From DATELY01 sp035276085 (GTDB taxonomy: Bacteria > Pseudomonadota > Gammaproteobacteria > Steroidobacterales > Steroidobacteraceae), in NCBI GenBank assembly GCA_035276085.1, contig DATELY010000144.1, positions 1-5,343 of the forward strand: a DNA stretch of 5,343 nucleotides, written 5' to 3'. Both the position numbers and the translations under genes were made by a program. Shown piece after piece: positions 1 to 5,343 of the stretch (positions within the stretch are counted from its first letter, which is position 1; every line of letters begins with the position of its first letter). Under the pieces are notes generated by a model that worked only from the letters and a program-made list of their open reading frames with translations, had not been told where the DNA came from and did no database searches.

Positions 1-22
1 GGGGGCATTGTAAACGTAGTGA

Positions 23-39
23 GCCGATCTGGCATCGGC
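23..39. other. Small hairpin just downstream of the SPOR gene
   Basis: A perfect 6-bp inverted repeat (GCCGAT at 23-28, ATCGGC at 34-39) with a 5-nt loop lies 11 nt past the SPOR gene stop codon. Its position suggests a transcript end or a 3'-end stabilising structure for the minus-strand operon. On the minus strand it is followed by TCACTACGTTTAC, which has no real U-tract, so an intrinsic terminator is not well supported. The remaining bases of 1-50 show nothing else recognisable, and the window ends too soon to see the next gene. Confidence 0.3.
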
Positions 40-50
40 CGAATTCGCAA

Positions 51-725
51 TCAGTTGCCTGTCGGTTGCGGACAGGGTTGCAGTTCGATGCGGACGATCT
101 TACCGGGCTCGGGCGGAAACATGGATGGATCCAGCGTTTGCCCTGGCTGTGTTGGGGTCGTGTCGATCCAATAAATCGATCCCGTGCGTTTGCGATCGGC
201 CATGCGAACCCGCAGGCCCAATTCTTGAGCAGTCTGCGCTCGGCGGCGCGCGCGATCGATGTCCACGAATACACCCAGCGATAGCACAGGCGCTGATTCG
301 CCCGGCAACACAAACACATCAGCGACACCGCGCTCCCGCAGTTGGCGGATGGCGCTCTCTGCGGCGCCAGGCACGCCCAGGTCCGGCACGTACACCCAAT
401 ATCCGGCCCACAGTTCGCCTTGTTCGATGCGTTGCTTGGAGTTGAACCCTGCTGCCGACAAGGTCGCAGCTGCCCGCGTTGCTTCCGACAATGTGGAGAA
501 TGGTCCAACGCTCACGCAATCACCGGATGCACTTGCCGGTGCCACGGCAGGGACATCGAGCGAAGTGCCTTCGGTGGCCTGCCTGGTTTCAGAGGCGAGC
601 GCCAGGCTACGAGTGGATGCATCGGCGGCGGATGTCGAATAGCTGAGGAAGTCGAGATCGATGAACTGAGCCCAGATGAGATACAGAACATTGCCGAGAA
701 TCAGCAGCAAACAGAGCGAGCGCAT
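51..725 (-). CDS. Membrane-anchored SPOR-domain protein
   Basis: This 224-residue protein probably binds peptidoglycan in the periplasm. Residues about 4-23 form one hydrophobic segment (LCLLLILGNVLYLIW), a signal anchor with no obvious cleavage site. An Ala/Ser/Thr-rich linker runs to about residue 68. A SPOR-like domain follows at about 70-142, with the first strand CVSVGPF, a helix rich in Ala and Leu ending in AAGF, a YWVYV strand, a second helix and a VFVLPG strand. A further strand-helix-strand unit at about 145-190 (LSLGVF to YWID) resembles another half-SPOR. SPOR domains are known to bind denuded glycan strands, often at the division septum; that role here is inferred. Cysteines 70 and 217 flank the folded part. 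The gene starts 27 nt after the cytochrome stop. GTG at 726-728 precedes the chosen ATG and is also possible; neither has a strong Shine-Dalgarno. Birth of the same order birA-coaX-SPOR in other gammaproteobacteria supports the call. Confidence 0.83.
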   Translation of the reverse strand: MRSLCLLLILGNVLYLIWAQFIDLDFLSYSTSAADASTRSLALASETRQATEGTSLDVPAVAPASASGDCVSVGPFSTLSEATRAAATLSAAGFNSKQRIEQGELWAGYWVYVPDLGVPGAAESAIRQLRERGVADVFVLPGESAPVLSLGVFVDIDRARRRAQTAQELGLRVRMADRKRTGSIYWIDTTPTQPGQTLDPSMFPPEPGKIVRIELQPCPQPTGN

Positions 726-752
726 CACCCATCTAATCGCAATGCCTGCGCC

Positions 753-1025
753 TCATTTCTTATCGCCGCGTGCCCAGTAGGCCGCGATGTTCTGGATGTC
801 GGTATCGGAGAGCTGCAACGGACGTTTGTGCTTTACCTTGCCCGCGACGATGTCACGGATGAGGCTCGCGAGTGAGGCAGCATCCTCTCCTTCCCAATCA
901 GACGCTTCATGGCATTCCAGGCATTGCCGATCGGCAACGGCTTTGCCCGCAGCGACATCCGCCGCAAACGTTGCGTTGGTCATGCCAAGAGCCACGAGGC
1001 CGAGAATCACTATGAAGCGCGTCAT
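753..1025 (-). CDS. Small periplasmic c-type cytochrome, distal Met absent
   Basis: This is a 90-residue monohaem cytochrome c-like protein, probably an electron carrier or haem protein in the periplasm. Residues 1-21 are a Sec signal peptide ending in a cleavable A-T-F-A stretch. The haem-attachment motif CLECH lies at 35-39, so Cys35 and Cys38 bind haem and His39 is the proximal ligand. The C-terminal helix (LSDTDIQNIAAYWA, 72-85) is typical of class I cytochromes. The mature part contains no methionine at all: where KMP or similar is expected there is KHKRP (65-69), so His66 could serve as an alternative distal ligand. The reading frame is open upstream to 1217, but that extension runs over coaX and the ATG at 1025 gives a clean signal peptide. 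AAAGGG at 1034-1039, 8 nt before the ATG, is a good ribosome site. The electron partner cannot be told from the context. Confidence 0.87.
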   Translation of the reverse strand: MTRFIVILGLVALGMTNATFAADVAAGKAVADRQCLECHEASDWEGEDAASLASLIRDIVAGKVKHKRPLQLSDTDIQNIAAYWARGDKK

Positions 1026-1033
1026 GCGTTCGA

Positions 1034-1039
1034 CCCTTT
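1034..1039 (-). promoter_or_regulatory. Ribosome binding site of the cytochrome gene
   Basis: AAAGGG on the minus strand, with an 8-nt spacer to the ATG at 1025, decides this start over the longer open frame that begins at 1217 within coaX. Confidence 0.6.
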
Positions 1040-1108
1040 GTTGCCGCTGAATTCGAAACGGGAGGCGCACGTGTGTGTTGAAGATGATACACGAGCACAG
1101 GAGCACGA

Positions 1109-1870
1109 TTAGGAGTCCTTGTTCGGTGTATGCGAAGCAACGGTGGCCAGCCCGCGGAGCGTGAGATCCGGCACGACAATGAAGGGGTTGCGCAGTAGCG
1201 GTTGGATCGAATCGCAAGCACCGCCAGTCAAAACCAGCGTCAAGGCCGCGCCCAAGCGGGCTTCGAGCGCGGAAGTCACGCGTTCTACCAATGCGACCAG
1301 CATCTGTTCAGCCCCCTGGGTGATCGCCCCCAGCGTGTCGATTGCCAGCAATTCGTGATCTCGCTCGCCTTGTTGTGCGCGAGGGGCGATGTCGCTGGTA
1401 TTCGTGAGCAAGCTGGAGATCAGAAGTTGGGGTCCTGGAACGATCAGGCCTCCAAGGTGTTGAGCAGTGGCGTCCAATACGTCGATCGTCATGGCGGTTC
1501 CTACGCTTACGACGCATAGAGGGCCAGCGATCGAATGTCGTGCGCCAATCATGGCCACCCATCGATCGACGCCGAGTCTCTCAGGTACGCGATAGGCATT
1601 ACGGATGCCGCAGAGCTCGCGCGAAGAAAGCAGGTACCGCGGCTCTCGAGTGTTGTGCTCGCGAAGGACTGTCGTCAATGTCTGTTCGAGTGATGGACCT
1701 GCAACGTTTGCGACAAGAGTGGCCGTAATCGATGGGCTGTGCTCGATGAGGTATCTGCGCATCGCTGCTGCGAGCTCATCGTGACTCGAAGCTGCATGTG
1801 AATGAAGCGATAGTCCATCCGCAAGGGCCCACTTTGCTCGCGTGTTGCCGATATCGACGAGCAAGTACAT
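1109..1870 (-). CDS. coaX: Type III pantothenate kinase
   Basis: CoaX phosphorylates pantothenate with ATP, the first committed step of coenzyme A synthesis, in the cytoplasm. The 253-residue length is normal for the family. It has the ASKHA-kinase fold motifs in order: DIGNT at 6-10 (phosphate binding), GVDRW at 100-104 with the conserved Asp102 of the GxDR motif (proposed catalytic base), GTAMTID at 124-130, GG followed by VPG at 140-146, TGG at 215-217 and PDLTLRGL at 234-241. Ser122 stands where many relatives have Asp before GTA (SVGTA instead of DxGTA), a change I believe occurs in other proteobacterial members. The frame is open to 1915, but the ATG at 1870 starts exactly at the family's N-terminal MYLLVDIGNT and has AGGA 8 nt upstream. 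It lies 10 nt after birA, so the two are almost surely cotranscribed. Type III enzymes are known to lack CoA feedback inhibition. Confidence 0.96.
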   Translation of the reverse strand: MYLLVDIGNTRAKWALADGLSLHSHAASSHDELAAAMRRYLIEHSPSITATLVANVAGPSLEQTLTTVLREHNTREPRYLLSSRELCGIRNAYRVPERLGVDRWVAMIGARHSIAGPLCVVSVGTAMTIDVLDATAQHLGGLIVPGPQLLISSLLTNTSDIAPRAQQGERDHELLAIDTLGAITQGAEQMLVALVERVTSALEARLGAALTLVLTGGACDSIQPLLRNPFIVVPDLTLRGLATVASHTPNKDS

Positions 1871-1878
1871 GCAACCAG

Positions 1879-1882
1879 TCCT
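1879..1882 (-). promoter_or_regulatory. coaX ribosome binding site overlapping the birA stop
   Basis: AGGA on the minus strand overlaps the birA TAG stop codon (1881-1883) and sits 8 nt before the coaX ATG. Ribosomes ending birA would be placed directly on the coaX start, which suggests translational coupling. Confidence 0.55.
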
Positions 1883-2909
1883 ACGCGAGTGAAGCAGAAG
1901 GGACGTGTCTGACACTGACTTCGCCAGAAACGAATTCCTGCAGCTTGCCGTTCACATCCACCAACAAGGAGCCGTTGGAGGAGATGCCGCGTGCCTCGCC
2001 GATGACTGTTTCGGCCTGGGTGAATACCTTGACCGATGTATTGGCTATCGCATCGAAGCGGCGCCATTCATCGCGGAACGGAGAAAGACCATTCAAGGCG
2101 AAGATCGGTAGCGCACTGGCAAGCTCCTTCAGCACGGCGACGATCAGCTCGTTACGGCGCGGCACGCGCGCGGGTGCTAACTCATGTAGATCTGCGAGCA
2201 CTACCGCGTTCTGCTTCGCCAGTTCCAATCTCACGCTGGCGGGCATGCGCACATTGATGCCGATACCTATGACTACCTTTGCAGGGCCACCTGCTTCGCC
2301 TCGCATCTCGATCAAGATGCCGCCCAGCTTGCGGTGGTGCCATACGAGATCGTTGGGCCATTTGAGTTGCACGTCGGCTATCCCGAGCCCGACCAAGGCG
2401 CGACTGACCGCAACACCGACGACGAGACCGAGCGCAGAAAACTCCGGTGGAATCTCGGCGAACTGCCAACTGAGCGAAAGGCAGACGCCAGAGCCGAACG
2501 GTGCGGTCCAAGTGCGACCACGGCGGCCACGGCCCGCGCTTTGTATTTCGCACGTGCAGACGCGCATCTCTCCGGGTTCGGGTGCTGGTGCGTCGAGCAA
2601 GAACTGATTGGACGATGGGATTGACATCAACACATCGAGTGCCTGCAAAGGCACATGCTGTTCGCACAGACTGCGATGGATGAAATCGGCATCGAGAAGA
2701 TCCACGGCACGCTGCATTCGATAACCCGAACGCGGTAACGAGTCGATTGGAATCCCCAGTTCGCGCAACGAGCCAACCAGTTTCCAAATGGCCGAACGCG
2801 ACACGCGCAATGTCTTGGCCAAACTCGAGCCTGAGTGGAATTCGCCATCTGCCAGCAGTGACAGCAGCTTGTCTCGACGCTGCTCGCCGCTCTTGGAGGG
2901 TGACTTCAT
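1881..2909 (-). CDS. birA: Bifunctional biotin-protein ligase and biotin operon repressor
   Basis: BirA makes biotinyl-AMP from biotin and ATP and joins the biotin to a lysine of the acetyl-CoA carboxylase carrier protein. Group II enzymes also repress biotin genes. This 342-residue copy is slightly longer than the E. coli protein (321). An N-terminal winged helix-turn-helix spans about 10-66 (SSLAKTLRVSRSAIWKLV, then LPRSGYRM), so it should bind DNA. The ligase core shows the biotinyl-AMP loop GRGRRGRTW at 126-134, LKWPNDL at 182-188, RKLGGILIEM at 193-202 and the GIGINV strand at 215-220. A small SH3-like C-terminal domain ends at about 335 (VKVFTQAE onward). The ATG at 2909 begins 10 nt after the plsY stop; an in-frame GTG at 2925-2927 would add six residues and overlap the stop region of plsY. 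Neither start has a clear Shine-Dalgarno, which hints at coupling to plsY translation. Confidence 0.96.
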   Translation of the reverse strand: MKSPSKSGEQRRDKLLSLLADGEFHSGSSLAKTLRVSRSAIWKLVGSLRELGIPIDSLPRSGYRMQRAVDLLDADFIHRSLCEQHVPLQALDVLMSIPSSNQFLLDAPAPEPGEMRVCTCEIQSAGRGRRGRTWTAPFGSGVCLSLSWQFAEIPPEFSALGLVVGVAVSRALVGLGIADVQLKWPNDLVWHHRKLGGILIEMRGEAGGPAKVVIGIGINVRMPASVRLELAKQNAVVLADLHELAPARVPRRNELIVAVLKELASALPIFALNGLSPFRDEWRRFDAIANTSVKVFTQAETVIGEARGISSNGSLLVDVNGKLQEFVSGEVSVRHVPSASLA

Positions 2910-2919
2910 GGTGTGCGAC

Positions 2920-3597
2920 TTAGCCACGAGAGCGGAGCAGCCAGACACGCTCGAAGCGTGATTCGCTGCCGACCAGCATGCGACCGATATTGGAGCGGTG
3001 TGTAAAGCAGACGAAGCAGGCCATCGCGATGCCGAAGACACAGAATGGCGTCATCACTGCGGATGGCAGTTCGTCGCCGAGCACTCCGGCCAGGTACAAG
3101 GGGAAGCTGATCGTGGCGAGTATCGTTGCGAGCCCAACATAACCTGTCGCGACCAGAACGAGCCCCCACACCAACATGACAGGCAAGACTGCGCCGGGCA
3201 TTAAGCCGACCAGAACACCCAGCAGCGTCGCGGCACCTTTCCCCCCTCTGAACTGAAACCATAGCGGGAAGACATGGCCGGCGACACAGGCTGCACCGCA
3301 CGCGACTTGCAGCCAGATGGTCGCCGCGGGCCAACCGAGCAGTTCTTGCGGAGGTAGCACGGACTCGAGATGGAGACGCGCGATAGTTTGAACTGCCAGG
3401 ACGCCTTTACCGACATCGATCAGCATGACCCACAGCGCGAAGAGCGGACCTTGAGTGCGTAGCGCATTGGTACCCCCTGCGTTGCCGCTGCCCATGGTGC
3501 GAATATCGATGCCGCCACGCAATTTCCCCACGACCAGAGCGCCGATCAGCGATCCGATCAAATAGGCCGACAACGATTTGAGAGCTAACTCGAGCAT
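2920..3597 (-). CDS. plsY: Acyl-phosphate:glycerol-3-phosphate acyltransferase
   Basis: PlsY moves an acyl group from acyl-phosphate (made by PlsX) to glycerol-3-phosphate, forming lysophosphatidic acid, the first acylated phospholipid precursor. It acts in the inner membrane. The 225-residue protein is a little longer than usual (about 190-210). Hydrophobic segments lie at roughly 5-24, 53-71, 94-112, 123-146, 148-172 and 174-188. The three family motifs are present: GSGNAGGTNALR at 36-47, the glycine-rich phosphate loop FRGGKGAAT at 116-124, and SNIGRMLVGSE at 192-202. All the polar residues expected in these loops are there, so it should be active. The ATG at 3597 has a strong GGGGAGG ribosome site. 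A possible promoter lies 21 bp upstream. The gene opens a tight plsY-birA-coaX group. The neighbour ctlX ends 55 nt upstream on the same strand and may or may not be cotranscribed. Confidence 0.95.
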   Translation of the reverse strand: MLELALKSLSAYLIGSLIGALVVGKLRGGIDIRTMGSGNAGGTNALRTQGPLFALWVMLIDVGKGVLAVQTIARLHLESVLPPQELLGWPAATIWLQVACGAACVAGHVFPLWFQFRGGKGAATLLGVLVGLMPGAVLPVMLVWGLVLVATGYVGLATILATISFPLYLAGVLGDELPSAVMTPFCVFGIAMACFVCFTHRSNIGRMLVGSESRFERVWLLRSRG

Positions 3598-3601
3598 GCC
3601 G

Positions 3602-3609
3602 CCTCCCCT
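3602..3609 (-). promoter_or_regulatory. Strong plsY ribosome binding site
   Basis: AGGGGAGG on the minus strand, with a short 4-nt spacer to the plsY ATG, is the best Shine-Dalgarno in the window and fixes the plsY start. Confidence 0.65.
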
Positions 3610-3617
3610 GCCATCGC

Positions 3618-3646
3618 ATTGTATTCCGGATGCAGGAGCGCTTCAG
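3618..3646 (-). promoter_or_regulatory. Possible sigma-70 promoter of plsY-birA-coaX
   Basis: On the minus strand TACAAT (3618-3623) matches the -10 consensus at five of six bases. At a 17-bp spacing upstream lies CTGAAG (3641-3646), only three of six for the -35 box. A start about 7 nt past the -10 would leave a leader of roughly 14 nt that still holds the strong plsY ribosome site. It lies in the 55-nt gap after ctlX, where a promoter would be expected if plsY is independently expressed. The weak -35 makes this a candidate only. Confidence 0.28.
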
Positions 3647-3652
3647 CCACGG

Positions 3653-4591
3653 CTAAGAGTCAGAAACGACGCGTCGCGGCAAGTGAATCTCGGCCAACAT
3701 GCAACGCATGCTGCCGCCGCCGTAGCGCTCGATGGTAGCGATGTCCGCACTTACCAACGGGCCGCCGAACTGTTCCAGCATTGTTGTCTGTCTCGGGGTG
3801 AGCGCGCGACGCGCTCGCTCCGATATCGCGATGCAGTGACCCGTTGCGGTGGCTAGCTCGAGCATGTTGCCGGCGAAGGCGGTGATTTGGGGAAAGCTGA
3901 GCTCGATGATTGAGTGGCCGGTGCTGCCAAAATGGCGCTTCAGACGCTCCGCATCGGAAGCATTGAGACAATCAAAGCATGCGGCCGCGAAGCGTCGACC
4001 TACCGTCAAGATCACGTTCGTGTGATAGATCGCTCGGCCACTCTCGTCGGAGGCTTCGAACAAGATCACCCGATAGTCCATGCGCGACGCAAACTCTTGC
4101 AGAACGCACTCAGACGTTCTCGGCGACCGACACGCGTAGGCGATGCGATTCACACGATCCAGCACCAAGCTGCCCGTACCCTCGAGATAATTGCCGGCCG
4201 TTTCGCTGCTGGTCAGGTCAAGGATACTGTCGACACGGAAGCCAGCTCCGCGCAGGTACTCGAAAGCATCCATACGGCGTTCCGTTCGTCTATTGGGCGC
4301 GAGCATTGGATAGAGCACCGCCGTTCCGTCGGCGTGAGTACTCAGCCAGTTGTTCGGGAAGATGGCGTCGGGCTTCACCGGCTCGGCGGTGTCTTGCAAC
4401 ACGAGTACTTCGACACGTGCTTTCTGCAAGGCCGCGACAGCCGTGTCGAACTCGCATTGAGCTTGTTGAATCAAGCTGTCGCTCGGATGCGAATCCGTTT
4501 GGAAATGATTTGACGACACCGTCTGCTGATTAACGCAGAAGGCGGCGGGTCGAACCATCAACACAGTACTTGCGGTCTGACTTTCCGTCAT
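3653..4591 (-). CDS. ctlX: CtlX-type citrulline-utilization hydrolase (guanidine-modifying superfamily)
   Basis: This 312-residue cytoplasmic enzyme belongs to the pentein-fold superfamily that includes arginine deiminase, dimethylargininase and amidinotransferases. The start MVRPAAFCVN (12-21) followed by SSNHFQ, and FPNNWLSTHADG (78-89), are characteristic of the CtlX branch, which is named for citrulline utilization. The likely catalytic set is visible: Glu137 in LEGTGSLVLD, His190 in YHTNVIL, and the nucleophile Cys297 in GGGSMRCMLAEIHLP near the C-terminus. AFAGNMLEL (238-246) is another family stretch. No key residue is missing, so the protein should be active. The exact substrate (citrulline, arginine or a methylated derivative) cannot be settled from sequence. 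There are no arginine-pathway genes beside it, so the context gives no help. GGA 6 nt before the ATG at 4591 is a modest ribosome site. The gene begins 51 nt after the rRNA terminator stem, with no clear promoter in that gap. Confidence 0.85.
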   Translation of the reverse strand: MTESQTASTVLMVRPAAFCVNQQTVSSNHFQTDSHPSDSLIQQAQCEFDTAVAALQKARVEVLVLQDTAEPVKPDAIFPNNWLSTHADGTAVLYPMLAPNRRTERRMDAFEYLRGAGFRVDSILDLTSSETAGNYLEGTGSLVLDRVNRIAYACRSPRTSECVLQEFASRMDYRVILFEASDESGRAIYHTNVILTVGRRFAAACFDCLNASDAERLKRHFGSTGHSIIELSFPQITAFAGNMLELATATGHCIAISERARRALTPRQTTMLEQFGGPLVSADIATIERYGGGSMRCMLAEIHLPRRVVSDS

Positions 4592-4642
4592 GTCGATTCC
4601 GAACTCAGGCGAATGCCGCTGATTTCGTCCGCACAGAAATGA

Positions 4643-4677
4643 AAACGCCCCGAAGACTCGTCGTCTCCGGGGCGTTT
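4643..4677 (-). terminator. Intrinsic terminator of the rRNA operon
   Basis: A perfect 10-bp G+C-rich stem pairs 4643-4652 (AAACGCCCCG) with 4668-4677 (CGGGGCGTTT). Inside it AGAC (4654-4657) pairs with GTCT (4663-4666), leaving a 5-nt loop. The position between the two stems (4653 with 4667) is an A-C mismatch on the plus strand but a U-G wobble in the minus-strand RNA, so the hairpin is a continuous 15 pairs only in that direction. The minus strand then runs TTTTCATTTC, a U-rich tail. It lies 10 nt past the 5S 3' end. Confidence 0.88.
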
Positions 4678-4686
4678 GGATTAAGA

Positions 4687-4804
4687 GCCTGGCAGTGACC
4701 TACTCTTGCATGCCCGAAGGGCACACTACCATCGGCGCAGAGCGTTTTCACTTCCGAGTTCGAAAAGGGATCGGGTGGTTCCCACTCGCTATTGCCGCCA
4801 GGCA
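4687..4804 (-). rRNA. rrf: 5S ribosomal RNA
   Basis: This gene encodes the 5S RNA of the large ribosomal subunit, about 118 nt. On the minus strand it begins TGCCTGGCGGC and ends CACTGCCAGGC, and these ends pair to form helix I. Between them are the conserved blocks AGCGAGTGGGAACCACCCGA, CCGAACTC-type loop C sequence (TTCGAACTCGGAAGTG), CGCCGATGGTAGTGTG and the CCCGAAGGG-type hairpin with its reverse partner. The exact ends may be off by one or two nt. It sits 133 nt downstream of 23S and 10 nt upstream of the terminator stem, as the last gene of the rRNA operon. Confidence 0.97.
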
Positions 4805-4816
4805 AACCGGTGTTCT

Positions 4817-4850
4817 GTTGCGAGTTCGTCAGCTAAGGCTTGCTCGCAAC
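4817..4850. repeat. Spacer inverted repeat near the 5S 5' end
   Basis: Perfect 8-bp arms GTTGCGAG and CTCGCAAC are separated by 18 nt, which can pair further through AGC (4831-4833) and GCT (4838-4840). The structure starts 13 nt before the 5S gene in transcript order, a fitting place for a pre-5S processing stem. Confidence 0.6.
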
Positions 4851-4896
4851 GGAAATTCGAAAGTTGTTCTGACGCTGTCGCATATGAGTATCCGAG

Positions 4897-4933
4897 CACC
4901 CATGCACCAACCGCTTATCAAGCGCATTGGGTG
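4897..4933. repeat. Spacer inverted repeat just after the 23S 3' end
   Basis: Outer 6-bp arms (4897-4902 and 4928-4933) and inner 5-bp arms (4912-4916 and 4920-4924) form an interrupted hairpin with a 3-nt loop and an uneven internal loop. It begins 5 nt past the deduced 23S end and may guide 3' maturation. Confidence 0.5.
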
Positions 4934-4937
4934 TTAT

Positions 4938-5343
<406 letters not shown>

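Larger units (their letters stand above)
4805..4937 (-). other. 23S-5S internal transcribed spacer
   Basis: This 133-nt transcribed spacer holds no tRNA and no credible reading frame. Its main content is two inverted repeats. A perfect 8-bp pair, GTTGCGAG (4817-4824) with CTCGCAAC (4843-4850), encloses an 18-nt loop. A two-part hairpin, outer arms CACCCA (4897-4902) and TGGGTG (4928-4933) and inner arms CGCTT (4912-4916) and AAGCG (4920-4924), lies just past the 23S 3' end. Such stems commonly mark RNase processing sites that release the mature rRNAs; that use is inferred here. Confidence 0.8.

Noticed and set aside
8..15. TTGTAAAC, identical to a half-site of the BirA biotin operator
   Set aside because: The second half-site (GTTTACAA) is missing at the expected spacing of about 14-16 nt. 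It is also at the wrong end of the operon and far from any biotin synthesis gene, so chance is the simplest explanation.
1084..1089. TATCAT on the minus strand as a -10 box for the cytochrome gene
   Set aside because: The six bases match well, but 17 bp upstream there is only CTAATC, with no resemblance to a -35 box and no extended -10 TG at the right place.
1093..1106. Short direct repeat of GAGCAC in the coaX-cytochrome gap
   Set aside because: Two copies of six bases are too little to claim a binding site or repeat element.
1026..1217. An N-terminal extension of the cytochrome up to 1217
   Set aside because: It would overlap coaX by over 100 nt and bury the signal peptide; the ATG at 1025 has its own ribosome site.
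1798..2607. A 269-codon open frame on the plus strand, antisense to birA and the coaX start
   Set aside because: It mirrors a clear birA gene with all family motifs. Its product is Ser/Thr/Pro-rich with no recognisable domain, as expected of a shadow frame in G+C-rich DNA.
3914..4513. A 199-codon open frame on the plus strand, antisense to ctlX
   Set aside because: The opposite strand has the full catalytic set of a known family; the plus-strand product has no family signature.

Overview
The window reads as a stretch of ordinary chromosome from a moderately G+C-rich gammaproteobacterium. The signs are the form of the 23S and 5S rRNA, a BirA with an N-terminal DNA-binding domain, a type III (CoaX) rather than type I pantothenate kinase, and a birA-coaX-SPOR gene order that recalls pseudomonads and xanthomonads. 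A placement near Xanthomonadales/Nevskiales is an inference from the sequence's character, not a database match.

Everything supported lies on the minus strand, so transcription runs from the right end to the left. At the right edge is the last ~406 nt of a 23S rRNA gene (4938-5343), then a 133-nt spacer with two hairpins, the 5S rRNA gene (about 4687-4804), and a strong intrinsic terminator (4643-4677) that closes the rRNA operon. Six protein genes follow. They are ctlX (citrulline-utilization-type hydrolase of the guanidine-modifying superfamily, 3653-4591), plsY (membrane glycerol-3-phosphate acyltransferase, 2920-3597), birA (biotin-protein ligase and repressor, 1881-2909), coaX (pantothenate kinase III, 1109-1870), a small periplasmic c-type cytochrome (753-1025), and a membrane-anchored SPOR-domain protein (51-725).

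plsY, birA and coaX are separated by only 10 nt each and look like one transcription unit. They share a theme of lipid and acyl supply: BirA activates the biotin-dependent acetyl-CoA carboxylase, CoaX commits pantothenate to coenzyme A, and PlsY makes the first acylated phospholipid precursor. The cytochrome and SPOR genes follow 83 nt and 27 nt later with no terminator between them, so they may be cotranscribed. They act in the cell envelope.

No mobile element, CRISPR array, tRNA or novel defence-like system was seen. The points most worth a second look are the cytochrome that has its haem site but no methionine for the distal ligand, and the SPOR protein that carries an extra half-SPOR unit. 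No gene-free stretch exceeds 300 bases; the longest is the 133-nt 23S-5S spacer.
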